Shown here: positions 11,435-22,326 of the stretch, piece by piece | Position numbering within the stretch: position 1 is the first letter of the stretch | How the letters are laid out: every line of letters begins with the position of its first letter | Assembly: GCA_012845835.1 (NCBI GenBank) | Contig: JABAKD010000011.1 | Span: 10,974,381-11,038,380, forward strand | Origin: Undaria pinnatifida | Lineage: Eukaryota; Sar; Phaeophyceae; Laminariales; Alariaceae | DNA: 64,000 nt | Direction: 5' to 3' | Translations under genes and position numbers: made by a program | The notes under the pieces: model-generated | The model's database searches: none | What the model saw: only the letters and a program-made list of their open reading frames with translations | Told to the model about the DNA's origin: nothing

Positions 11435-12049
11435 TCAATTATCACTCGGCGGCGTGGTTGCGCTTATCTTGTGATGAGGGCCGAACCTCGGCGGGCATGA
11501 TGAAAACCAATCAGTAAAACTGAAGATCATTCTTCGCGTATGCGCGTTGCAGACTAGGAGTGCTGCGTGCTGTAACATTATTATCCGAGATGTACGGCGG
11601 TAGTAGTTAGCACAGTGGTAGTTAGTATCATTGTCAAATACGCCGACAAAACCGCCTTTGTTTGGATTCGATTTTTGAGGGGACATTCTTCGTGCTACGC
11701 TGCTGCTGTCCATTTTCGCGTTTTCACAGGGTGCTGAATATAATCTGATCGAGTGTTTCTCTCCGGGTGGTAAATTGTGATACATCAATCAGCCGTCGAC
11801 GCAATGTGTTTTTTTGTTCGGATCGCCTACAATAATAAAAACATCGATCGTCACATCTTCGTTGTCGGGCAGGGTTGCTTGGAAAGGGAAAAATTGCTGC
11901 GCTGAAAGCGAATCAACAAACAAACGCCGTCTTCTTTCGACGTAGACGTACTGCGCAACGTATTCGCCGTCCGGCTTGCGGTTTGCATGCTCACGGTATT
12001 CGCACGTACAGGCTCGCGGGTCCCGGTTGTGGTCGCCCACACGACCCAA
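11435..12049 (-). pseudogene. Unrecognised protein remnant with one in-frame stop
   Basis: A minus-strand frame reads from about 12049 to 11435 with only one interruption, at about 11786. The part before the stop holds EYVAQYVYVERRRRLFVDSL and an acidic VTIDVFIIVGDP. The part after it has MYHNLPPGEKHSIRLYSAP and ENAKMDSSSVARRMSPQKSN. Composition is protein-like rather than repeat-like. I do not recognise the family. It could be a decayed mobile-element or virus-derived gene, or two exons of a host gene. Confidence 0.35.
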
Positions 12050-12681
12050 CTGCGGGATTTGCTTTGTGGAATCCGCTGTTTGTGTTCGAGATTGTTTGGA
12101 ACGTTCTTTTACTTTGGCTCGAAAAACGTTGAAAAAGTAAAAGTTGTTGTCTTCCTGGCTCTCAACCTACATAGCACCAGTCCAGAAAATCCCCATCATC
12201 AGCCCGCCCCAGGCGTGTTTGTTCCTATCACCTTGCCCTGTCAACGGGGTCCATACTTACCACGCGGCACGGGGTTTCGTGCGATGGCCCCGCCAACTCC
12301 GCACTTTTAGTTACTAGCGGGATAGATTCAACTCGCACTAAGCCAAATGACGTACGCTGTAGTCCTAGTCTATGCCAGTTGCAGCTGGAATGAGTAGACG
12401 GAAGTTATCTACATAGACTTTATATGACACATGCGCAGCAGCATCAAGCATCATGTAGCAGCAGTAGGGATGAAGCGTCACTGGGACCCGCGTGCAGAGC
12501 AAACCCTTTGCACTCTTTTCAAACAATCAAACAATGCAACCCCCTATAGGGCATTACCCAAAAAGCTAGCTTATCTTTTGGCTTATTAGTCTATGTTGGC
12601 TTTTTGAGCTTATGGAAAAGCTTATGTCCGAGTGAGCATAGCCAACATGCCAAATAGCTCATGTGTGAGCATAATAATAAC

Positions 12682-14582
12682 CAGGGCTTTTCACGGGTCG
12701 GGTCAGCTGACCCGACCCGACCCGCGAGATTTTCGAGACGCCTTGACCCGACCCGACCCGACCCGCGAGATTTTCGAGACATCTTGACCCGACCTGACCC
12801 GACCCGCGAGATTTTCGAGACGTCTAGACCCGACCCGACCCGCGAGATTTTCGACACGTCTTGACCCGACCCGACCCGCGAAATATTAAAATCGGCCTGA
12901 CCCGACCCGACCCGCGACAATCCCGGTGACCCGCGAGATTCGGGTCGTCTGGCGGGTCACGTTAACTTGACCCGTGACATTTCTCACGGGTCAAAGTCAA
13001 AAAGTCACGGGTCAAAGCATGTATACCTCGGTCGGTTGGTTGGTCCTTGGTCCCTCGTGCTTTTCCCGGTATGTCGTGTTCTCTGCGTTTTTTACCGGCA
13101 TTGTTCGCAGCTGATGATCATGCCATGTGGTGTGCGCGCGAGAAATAGGAAAGAAACCGCAACCCACATGCATGGACATGCCCGTACCGCTAGACCACCG
13201 GGTCGACCCGACGAGCGACCCGACGAGCGAGCTAGTTATAAGTCATAAGTGCAATCTCCGGTCCCCGGCAAGCAGCCTAGCTGAGCCGCCTCCGGCAGCA
13301 ATTCCACAACTGGGGCGGCTGGCGGTGGATCTGTCAGCAGGGGCTGCGATCCGCGAGGATGCGTTGTCTGCGGCTGGTGCTTGCTGCTGCCAGGGTGCTG
13401 CTGCTGCTGTGCTGCCGCTTCGACAACGGCTGCTCTTCTTGCTTTTTTACGTTTGGTCACATTTCGATACTGGTATGATGATAGTTATCGAGCTAACGAA
13501 GACCACTGATAGGGACAGCTTACGCTATACCTACAATGGGATCCGAAGGGTGCGCCAGCTAGCGTTGGGCTGCGAAAGCAACTGAGTTAAATCGGCACAC
13601 GACGCGTATGAAAATACGTGGAAGTGTGGTGAGCTAAAACTTTATTTTTCCCCATCCGCCAGAGGATAAAAAAAAAAAATCTCGAGCTAGCTACTATTGA
13701 AAATACTACTGCTGTATCTATCTCCTATCTGGGCAGTCTCCAGCGCCGGCACGCAGCCTAGCTGAGCCGCCTCCAGCAGCAAGCCCACACCTGGGGCGGT
13801 GGGTCTGTCAGCAGGGGCTGCGGTCCGCGAGAACCCGGGGTCTGCTGCTGGTGCTTGCTGTTGCCGGTGCTGCTGCTGCTGCTTCGACGACGACTGCCCT
13901 GCCTTGCCTTTTTACGTTTGGTCACATTTCGTACTGGTATGACCGTAATATTACTACTGTTGTTACGGCTTCAGTAGGTACGGGATTCCCGTCACACTGC
14001 TGTATGCCTTGGTACGAGTAGCTAGGGGTACTGCCTGGTGATTGTTCTGCACGCTGTGATGACAAATGATGGGAGCATCGGCACGAGGGAGGCAATTTTC
14101 TATTTTATTGGCGGACCCGCGGGTCGGACCCGCGGGGCGCCTGCACGGCATCAATGTGGCTCTCAGCTGTAAGTTTGAAAAAAAAGGCGGACCCGCTGGC
14201 CAGATCCGCGGGTTTGACCCGCGGGTCAGCCCAAAACAACTCACGGGTCATTATGGCTTGACCCGCGAAGTGACCCGTATCTCGCGGGTCATGACCCGAC
14301 CCGACCCGCGAGATTTTGAAAACCTCTTGACCCGACCCGACCCGACCCGACCCGCGAGATTTTGAAACCTCTTGACCCGACCCGACCCGACCCGCGAGAT
14401 TTTGAAGCCTCTTGACCCGATCCGACCCGACCCGCGAGACTTTGAAAACCTCTTGACCCGACCCGACCCGACCCGACCCGTGAGATTTTGAAACGTAATG
14501 ACCCGACCCGACCCGACCCGCGAGGTTTGGAAACCCCCTTGACCCGACCCGTGGGTCGGGTCATGACCCGTGAAAAGCCCTG
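12682..14582. mobile_element. Non-autonomous hAT-type element with (GACCC)n arrays, copy 1
   Basis: Termini are CAGGGCTTTTCACGGGTC at 12682 and its reverse complement ending at 14582. An exact 8-bp target duplication ATAATAAC lies at 12674-12681 and 14583-14590. Eight-base duplications and CAGGG ends are hallmarks of the hAT superfamily. Subterminal blocks at about 12700-12960 and 14220-14560 are (GACCC)2-5 runs separated by GCGAGATTTT(GA) spacers. The interior holds a module with a CTG-rich tract, present twice (about 13236-13490 and 13740-13945). There is no transposase, so mobility would need one supplied from elsewhere. Confidence 0.9.
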
Positions 14583-14697
14583 ATAATAACAAGGGAAATC
14601 GAGAATAAGGTGGTTATTACTGGTATGCTCGCCCCCATTTCGGGTGTATATGTGCGTCTGGTTGTCTGGCAGCACGATGGAGACGCCAAATGGGTGG

Positions 14698-16940
14698 TGT
14701 TAAGATACGGCCCCGAAAGGCCTGTAGTTAAGTACCACGTTACGCGCGAACAGGGTACCCTGGTCGCCCCCCGGCTCTGGGCTGAGGAGGGCGTCAGCAG
14801 GGCGAAACTGAACAATAACGAAAAGGCGACAGCCCTGCGCCTCAGATAGCGGCGTTTTACCCGAACCCTGACCCGGCACTGAGCAGGGGGTTCGGCAGGA
14901 CAGAAAGAAAAATTATTGGAAGAACCGCCCCAAAACCCGACGAAGACTCTCAGGACACTACGAACAACCCAAAGACAAAGACGCAAAACTCATAACTCAA
15001 AAAAAAAAAGAACTATCGAGGAGCGGTGGTGGCTTGGAAGTCAACTGGCCACGGCCGCGCCTCGAGATTCGTCTACGTTACGTTGGGTTCCCCGAGGAAA
15101 CGCACTGGCGATGTGAACTTGCAAGCACCAAGAACCTCGTACGGCTCCCGTTGAAGTCGTGTAGCGCGCCGGGGGAAGAAGAAGTTTAATCGGTGCCTGC
15201 TCCGCCGCCGAGACCCCGGACGACTCGCCGCTCGGGAGCAACCTCCTTTATGTGGATCTCCCTTCCGACCTGCCTGGTTCGGACGCTCGTCGGCGTGTGG
15301 CCATCGAGCGCTGCAAACCCTGTGCCAACCCCCACGACAGCGGGGACATGCCCAAATACCTACCGGCGGGGCTGACACAGTATGTGCTCAACAAATTTTC
15401 CAAGAAGTCCTCGCCGTACCACGTCACTCAAGACGACGTTTCGACTCCCTTCCAACGGCTGGAGGTGGAGCAGATCACTGGTCATCAGTCGGTACGGGGG
15501 CGAGGTGGCGTCATCGCGGTGCTATACGAGACGCATTGGGCGGGACTCTCCGAACCCTCCTGGGAGCGGGAAATGGACCTTCACCTCTCCCGCTCCCACA
15601 TCTTGCGTTATTGGGCCGGAACCCCGGACCAGCACCGCCAAACCAACCGCCTCTACCGCCGAATGCGGATCGGGCCGAATGCGGATCGGGGCGGCACAGC
15701 GTGAGCTCTCCCGCAACAACGGGGAACGTTTCCTAGCGCCGGGCTACGCCTGTTCCCCGCGCCGATTGGCTCCGTCGCTACCACGACACAGTACTCCCTA
15801 AGGGAGCCCACTTTTGTTACAAGGGAGACGATGGATTATGGTGGCATGGAAAAATCAGCGCGAGCACTACCGAGGACAAGAAATACCTGGTCCGCTTTCT
15901 GGACGACCCGGGACCGATTAAACTTCTTCTTCCCCCGGCGCGCTACACGACTTCAACGGGAGCCGTACGAGGTTCTTGGTGCTTGCAAGTTCACATCGCC
16001 AGTGCGTTTCCTCGGGGAACCCAACGTAACGTAGACGAATCTCGAGGCGCGGCCGTGGCCAGTTGACTTCCAAGCCACCACCGCTCCTCGATAGTTTTTT
16101 TTTTTTTTTGAGTCATGAGTTTTGCGTCTTTGTCTTTGGGTTGTTCGTAGTGTCCTGAGAGTCTTCGTCGGGTTTTGGGGCGGTTCTTCCTATATTTTTT
16201 CTTTCTGTCCTGCCGAACCCCCTGCTCAGTGCCGGGTCAAGGTTCGGGTAAAATGCCGCTATCTGAGGCGAAGGGCTGTCGCCTTTTCGCCATTGTTCAG
16301 TTTCGCCCTGCCGACGCCCTCCTCAGCCCAGAGCCGGGGGCGACCAGGGTACCCTGTTCGCGCGTAACGTGGTACAGGGCTATGTACGGGTCCGTGTCAT
16401 ATTTTATGTTTTGTGTGTTGTATTTGTTCTACTTTGTTTTTTGCGTCTAAACACTTCCTCCCCTAGCGGGGCTGTAGGTGTTGCCACCTTCCATCCCGGG
16501 TATTTGTCGTTTCCTCGTCTAACCCCCCGCCTTGCCGATGGCCCGCGGGAGTTTTTTCGCATGACTTCTCCCTTGTGTTAGCGCCTGTGTTCCCCTCCAT
16601 GTCGACGAGGGCTCGCCTCGCCATAGTACCTTCTCTGTGGTTGGTTTGCCGTAGAGCCTTTCCTGTCCCCCCCGCCACACCGGCGGCATGCGGCAGGTTT
16701 TTGATGGGTGACTATTGCCTTGTTGTAGGGTCTGCGTTTCTTTCTACTGCTTTTCTTCGCGTGTTTCTGGCTCCATAGATAGCCAAACGTTTAGAGGTGT
16801 GGGAGTGGGTTTTGAGGAGCCGCATCTTCGACTCATGGTCTAGTTCGTAGAACCGGAGTTTCTCCGAATCTCCCATATTTCTGCATATGCGACTCATCAG
16901 GGTGGGCTAGTGTTAAGATACGGCCTCGAAAGGCCTGTAA
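14698..16940. mobile_element. Rearranged Ty3/gypsy retrotransposon fragment between inverted arms
   Basis: The left arm (14732-15194) and right arm (15913-16375) are reverse complements of equal length (463 bp). Each contains the last codons of a pol frame plus downstream sequence, pointing outward. Just outside the left arm, TGTTAAGATACGGCC at 14698 has the look of an LTR terminus (TG..), and nearly the same 30 bp recur at 16911 in the same orientation. The unique centre (15195-15912) carries the pol 3' end described separately. The simplest reading is a head-to-head joining of two 3' fragments of one family. Confidence 0.65.
15240..16061 (+). pseudogene. Ty3/gypsy pol 3' end with chromodomain
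   Basis: The frame 15252-15704 continues openly upstream to the arm junction. It contains RLEVEQITGHQSVRGRGG, then YETHWAGLSEPSWEREMDL and HLSRSHILRYWAG, the aromatic cage and W-E-x-E-x-DL layout of a chromodomain at the C-terminus of integrase. This domain steers integration toward modified chromatin. A 16-bp duplication at 15661-15692 shifts the frame. Coding similarity resumes in another frame near 15815 with GDDGLWWHGKIS..YLVRFLDDPGPIKLLL, continues into the right inverted arm and stops near 16061. Reverse transcriptase and integrase core are absent, so the copy is incomplete. Confidence 0.75.
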
Positions 16941-17280
16941 GTATCCGAATTTGAGATTATTTGGATGGGTTTCGTATGATAAGGTTGGCGTTTTATATTC
17001 GGGAATGTTAGGAAGTAGATCGGAGGCACGTGCCTCCGATTTCAGAAGCTATCCCGGGCTCTGGTGGAAACGAATAAAGCTACATCTCTACGAAGGAAAG
17101 GAAGTGAGTACTCTCCGAGGACCTGCTCAATTGGCAGACCTGCAGGGGGCACTCTGTGTCCCCCACCTTTAATTTAACAGTGACCGCACGGTAATATTAC
17201 ATTTCACGAGGCTTAATTATAGCCTATAATATATTGTCGGCTCTGCTTATTTATCGCGATGTTGGACGGTCCTACACGTT
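16376..17280. other. No gene seen; possible retrotransposon flank
   Basis: Thymine-rich and stop-rich up to about 16910. From 16911 the 30-bp LTR-terminus-like sequence appears, followed by unique sequence. Short frames here have no recognisable motifs. Confidence 0.3.
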
Positions 17281-17304
17281 ATTATAAAAAATGAAAATAC
17301 ACTC

Positions 17305-17350
17305 CAGCTGTGAGATCGAAGATTTCGTCGAAACTCATCTTTGCAAGCTG
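17305..17350 (+). repeat. Dispersed CAGCTGTGAG..GCAAGCTG motif, copy 1
   Basis: The sequence runs from CAGCTGTGAG through TCGTCGAAACTCATCTTTGC to AAGCTG. Similarity to the copy at 24161-24213 extends to about 100 bp on both sides (AAAATACACTCC.. and ..TGTGATACTCC..CGCGCGTATTA), and that copy is inverted. Together they could be the ends of a roughly 6.9-kb inverted-repeat element that has taken in other insertions. Confidence 0.6.
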
Positions 17351-17843
17351 TGTGTGATACTCCAATCGCGCGTATTACGAGTTGTGTGTCCTCATTAAGG
17401 ATATAGGTCGGCGACTCCCCTTACAACTACAGTGTAGCTATCAGGGTCAACAGGGTGATGTTAGTCAGTCTGTGCGCGGAAACAATAAAACCCGTTTCTG
17501 AGGGGGACAAAATCTGACAGCTGTGGAGGGAAATGTATCCGTTTATCAAGAGAATCCTGTAAATCGAATAACCGGTGAGGGGGGGGGCGGAGTTTTGAAG
17601 GATGTGGGGGCCTGGTTTAAATCAAAAGCGAGCGGGGTTGGAGGGGGGGGGGGCGAACGGGCGGGCAATTTGTGCGTGTAAGCTATAAACCCTTTCAAGG
17701 GGATAAATCTGACGGTTTTGGGAAAAAAAAGCACATTATATAAGAACACATAAACACGCGAAGGATGAGTACCACATTTTAGCTTTTAACGCTGACGCCG
17801 GGTATGATCTGTGGCAATTCTGGCATGACAATGGGCTTATAAG

Positions 17844-18023
17844 ATGCCGCGTTGGTATTATTATGTTGCAAAGGACATCGCGTTGATTCAGCCATCCTCC
17901 GCGTTCATGGAACGGGTATTTTCTATTCTGCGCGCTTGTATGGACGAGAGGCAGGAGTCTAGCTTCAGTGGCCGCATTGCAGCATCCGCTCTTCTCAAGT
18001 ACCACAGGGGGCGGGGAAAGTAG
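17844..18023 (+). pseudogene. C-terminal fragment of a hAT transposase (dimerisation region)
   Basis: The frame starting at ATG 17844 and ending at TAG 18021-18023 reads MPRWYYYVAKDIALIQPSSA then FMERVFSILR..DERQESS..GRIAASALLKYHR. The alanine followed by hydrophobics, P-S-S-A, x-E-R-x-F-S and the downstream helix match the hAT C-terminal dimerisation domain (Dimer_Tnp_hAT). A YDLWQFWHDN segment just upstream is in another frame, so at least one frameshift is present. The catalytic and zinc-finger parts are missing. It is the only trace of a hAT transposase in the window and could belong to the family that moved the elements at 12.7 and 36.1 kb, but nothing shows that directly. Confidence 0.75.
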
Positions 18024-18144
18024 CATTGCGTCGTGCGGGGTGCGGGGGTGCTGGGTATAGTCCGCTCTGTTTGGCTAGCTCGCTAGCTCTGTTTTTGCTG
18101 TCGAGTTTCGAGTACATAGTATTACATGTATATAGCTCTAGACT

Positions 18145-18560
18145 AGGAAGTTTAAGCAAGTTTTCCAATTGACATGGTGGTGCGGTGGTATGGAAAAGGC
18201 TGCAAGGCACTGTGCGCGCTGTGCCGTATACGAGAGTGTATAGCGCCTTCCAGATCCGATAGGAATAATGGCTGCGATGTGTTTAGAATTTTTTTTTTTC
18301 TTAACACTGTAAAAGTATCCCCACTACGAATTTTCTGGGAAAGTTCTTCAAGCAAGTTTTCCAATTGACATGGTGGTCCGGTGGTATGGAAAAGGCGAGG
18401 CACTGCTGTACGCGCTGTGCTGTATACGAAAAGGTATTACGCCGGGTAACGCCTTCCAGGTCCGATAGGAATAATGCCAGCGATGTGTTTGGAAACCTCT
18501 TTTTCCTGACACTACAAGTAAGTATGCCCGCTACGAATTTTCTGGGAAAGTTCTTGACGG
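18145..18560. repeat. Tandem repeat, 2 x about 205 bp
   Basis: AAGCAAGTTTTCCAATTGAC begins at about 18153 and 18350. Both copies run through GGTGGTATGGAAAAGGC, CGCCTTCCAG(A/G)TCCGATAGG and ACGAATTTTCTGGGAAAGTT with small indels. It directly follows the hAT fragment and may be part of the same element's 3' non-coding region. Confidence 0.8.
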
Positions 18561-18599
18561 AAACCGGCAACATTCTTGCATAACACAGCATCTGCAGAA

Positions 18600-20150
18600 G
18601 AAATCAATGCGCCTTTTTCGTAGATCGGGATGTGTAAAAAAAAATAAAAAAATCAAACTGGGGACAGACGGCGTTCATTTTGTGCGGGCAACCCTCGAGA
18701 TGCACTTTTTATGGAAGTAGAACTACCGTGGGCGCACACAAGTGCGCGCCCCCTCACAGAACTTCACCCGTGCTGCTGTCCGTCAACCTTTCACACGTGG
18801 TTGTCATCTGTCGCTAGGACGCGGGAATGTGCGTGCCTGCGCATGACTGCTGTATGTAACCGTTACGCCAAACGCGAGACACATAGACTACATTGTCATG
18901 ATGATGAGTAAAACAATGGCGGGCGTGTGGCGACACACTCAACCAAGGACGAGAGCACGGATGTATGGCGACAAACGCGAAGAAGACACCGCAGTAGTAG
19001 TAGTAGCCCACCACAGCACAGCCGAGACAGGGGGCCCTCCCGGCCTGGCTGTGGTGACACAGCCGCATCTACCTCGTGTCCGACCGGCCGTGCCCGACAC
19101 GGCTGGGTGGTGATGGATGTAGAGCGTTAGTACCGTCATCGAAATCACAGCTAGCTGAGATATTTAAAAAGCTCTTCACAATAAAATAGAGGCGTGAAAA
19201 AGTTGATATAGCTAAACAATTGAGCTAAACTATACGGCGTGCTTCGAAGCAGACGACAAAAACGCCCCAAATTTAATTACTTACGGGTAAAGTACTATAC
19301 AATATTTCTGCATCATTTCGTATTACTTCGAAGTATTACTCTCCGACAATACAAGTACTTCGAGGTATTCATATAGCGTAGAGCCGTTCCAGACTTTCAC
19401 CTTTTTCCATCACCGAGGAGCAGAATATATATAGAGAGCTGCGTAGGACACACTTACACCGAACTTAAAAACATTACGCACGCAATACACCATCAGCGCC
19501 GCCGGGCCTACCGAAAAGGCCGAGCATGAGGTTAATAATCATGCGGAAGAAGAAATTGGGGTCGGAAGCGCTATACCATCATCTATCTGGTTTTGTACCA
19601 TCATCTATCTGGTTTTGTTCTCTAACTGCCATCTCCATTAGTGAACGCATATATTTTCCCTATAGCAAAATCCCTCAAAATCGTTAAGAACTCCCTTTGG
19701 CGTCGGTGAGGAGGTAGACTAAAAACGTTGCGCTGCTACTCGATGCAGCTGCCAGCAAGTGACCTACTGCTTCCACTGCCATCTTTCTTTGGTAGTTGGC
19801 TAGAAGCTGGTGATTATAGTCGTTCGTTGTGTATCTCTTGGCGTAAGCCCACTCTTGTTCTTGCTTTTTGAAAATCTACGTATAGAGCAACTTGAGTGCT
19901 TCAGAGCGCAATCGTACATCAACAGCATGGAGGAGAACGCTTGGGTAGCCGACTACTTCTCTGTGGTCGGTGCTAGGTGAGCAGGCAGCAGTGAGCAGTA
20001 AATTAGTGAGCAGTAAAGTATTGAGCAGCATACGTTGTCGACACGTCTTATCAGTTTCGGTCGAAGGTACCGGTACTCTTTCGTAAGGACAATGTACACT
20101 GAGCAACGAATGTGAACATACTCGAACTAACATACTGGTACGAGTATTGA
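18600..20150. other. No supported gene
   Basis: Both strands have only short reading frames without recognisable motifs. Local features are a TAG trinucleotide run near 18993-19008 and GAGCAGTAAA repeats at about 19990-20030. Confidence 0.3.
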
Positions 20151-20185
20151 ACACGCAGCCCGCCTTCGTCCCCCAACAACATGCA

Positions 20186-20880
20186 AATTATAGTCTTTGT
20201 CCAACCCGAGGTAAGGTCTGCGTGCCGCGCACTAAATGTCACTGCTCGGGCCTAGCTTTGCAGCTTTGTCATACTGCTGTACCTGGTACGAATATGCCAT
20301 CATCGTTTGGTTTGAGGCTTCGGGTGATGTTCACGACTCGTCTTCACGAATGGAATGTGCATACCGTATACCCATCACTTCACTTTTAATAGGCCGTTCA
20401 TACTTGTCTTTCTTTTTTTCCTTTATTAATTCTTTGTCCAACCCGTGGTCAGGTCTGCGTGCCGCGCACCACATGTCACTGCTCGGGCCTAGCTTTGCAG
20501 CTTTGCCATACTGCTGTACCTGGTACGAACATACCATCATCGTTTGGTTTGAGGCTTCGGGTGATGTTCACGACTCGTCTTCACGAATGGAATGTGCATA
20601 CCGTATACCTATCACTTCACTTTTAATAGGCCGTTCATACTTGTCTTTTTTTTTTCTTTATTAATTCTTTGTCCAACCCGTGGTCAGGTCTGCGTGCCGC
20701 GCACATGTCACTGCTCGGGCCTAGCTTTGCAGCTTTGCCATACTGCTGTACCTGGTACGAACATACCATCATCGTTTGGTTTGAGGCCTCGGGTGATGTT
20801 CACGACTCGTCTTCACGAATGGAATGTGCATACCATATACCTATCACTTCACTAGGCCGTTCATACTTGTCTTTCTTTCT
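20186..20880. repeat. Tandem repeat, three copies of about 235 bp
   Basis: TTTGTCCAACCCG(A/T)GGT starts near 20196, 20434 and 20669. Each copy contains CACTGCTCGGGCCTAGCTTTG, a TACCTGGTA palindrome, GGTGATGTTCACGACTCG and a T-rich tail. The copies are about 95% alike by eye. Frames crossing them repeat the same peptide, so they are by-products of the array. Confidence 0.88.
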
Positions 20881-21480
20881 TTCTTTTTTCTTCATCTTCT
20901 TTTCTTTTTTCCTTTTCCTTATCTTCTTTTTTTTGCTTTGTTTCTTTTTTCCAATTGACTTGCGTCTGTCGTGCGTATGCGTACTTGTAGTGATAGGTAC
21001 TACGTGCAATATATACGTGGTAGTCTTTCTTGGGTGGCAAGTGGTACATGGTCGGTTTTTCCAGGCGCAAGTAATGAGACGTATGCACCAGTATGGGCCT
21101 GGCACATCGTAGGCTAACTCCCGATTTCACTTTTTATATGTTTCTGGTGGAGGCATTAATTTCGTCAGCTGTGATATACGCGTGTACCACCTTTGGTTTG
21201 TGTTTTTTCCCTGGGGTATTCCTCAGCTCCAGAGTGACTGGAGCCTGTCCTGTGACCACGGGCTTGATTATGCGAGTTAATGTGAGAACAACAACAACGT
21301 AGCTTTTCGTATCTGTATTATTCCCTGGTGTATATGTGGTACATACTTAGTATATGGTTTCGACGAGTAGAGGAGGGAGCCGAGTTGTTCATGCGGAATT
21401 GACATGAAAAGGAGAGACGCAAAGCTGCAGAGCGACGCGCAAAGGCTGCGGCAGCGCCATCCACCGTCGGCATCTCTAAG

Positions 21481-21580
21481 CGGCCGGGGGAAGGGGGGGA
21501 AGGGGGAGGGGGGGAGGGGGGGAGGAGGAGGGGGGGGGGGGGGGGGGTAGGGGAGAAGGGGGGGGAAGGGGAAGGGGGAG
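21481..21580 (+). repeat. G-rich tract
   Basis: About 100 bp of nearly pure G with scattered A, including one run of about 18 G. Repeated G runs on one strand could form G-quadruplexes. It may also be an assembly-prone region. Confidence 0.85.
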
Positions 21581-21784
21581 CGTCATGCACAAGAGACTGA
21601 AGTCTGGGTCTGGCCATCATCGTCTTGAAACTTGTGGGCCTTCCAATGGCCGTCAAAAGATAGCGTAAGACCGCCCTCACTTCTTCGCCATGTTGCGTTT
21701 TCTCCCCAGTGCCATTGATGATGCACTTGATACCCTCTATGAGCCCAATGCCGTCTTTAGTCAGTTCCTAGAGTCTGCTAGTAT

Positions 21785-21940
21785 GGCATTTTTTCTCTCT
21801 TTTCCTTTCCTTGCTTCCTCTTCTTGTCTTGTTTCTCCTTGCTTTTCTTGTCTTTCCTCTTCCTTCCTTTCCTTTTTTGTTTTTTTGCTTCCTCGTCTTT
21901 TCTTTCCTTTCCTTCACCTTTATTTTCTTTGTTTTTTTTT
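21785..21940 (+). repeat. Pyrimidine (CT-rich) tract
   Basis: Strongly polypyrimidine, built of CTT, CCTT and TTTCC units. It parallels the shorter tract at 20868-20955 that precedes the other direct copy, so it seems to be part of the repeated unit. Frames through it encode only Ser/Phe/Leu. Confidence 0.8.
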
Positions 21941-22326
21941 CAAATTGACTTGCGTCTGTCGTGCGTATGCGTAGTGATAGGTACTACGTGCAATATAGAC
22001 GTGGTAGTCGTTCTTGGGTGGCAAGCGGTATAGTCGGTTTTTCCAGGCTCGAGTAGTGAGACGTATGCACCAGAATGGACCTGACACATCGTAGGCTGAC
22101 TCCCGATTTCTCTTTTATATGTTTCTGGTGGAGGCATGAATTGCGTCAGCTGTGATATATGCGTGTACCACCTTTGGTTTGTTTGTCTTTTTTCCCTGGG
22201 GTATTCCTCAGCTCCAGAGTGACTGGAGCCTGTCCTGTGACCACGGGCTTGATTATGCGAGTTAATGTGAGAACGACAACAACCTGGACTACGTCGTCGT
22301 TGTTGTTGTTCTCACACTAACGGACG

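Noticed and set aside
12700..14560. GACCC blocks with regular spacers considered as a CRISPR array
   Set aside because: Spacers are themselves repeated (GCGAGATTTTGAAA), repeats are pentamers, the DNA is eukaryotic, and the whole lies between hAT ends with a target duplication.
16122..16450. Cys/Phe-rich frames in the right arm of the retrotransposon
   Set aside because: The same sequence exists inverted at 14.7-15.0 kb, where it reads differently; it is non-coding arm sequence.
20955..22288. 345-bp direct repeats considered as LTRs
   Set aside because: The spacer has no primer binding site, polypurine tract or coding sequence, and a third copy of the same sequence is inverted further on.
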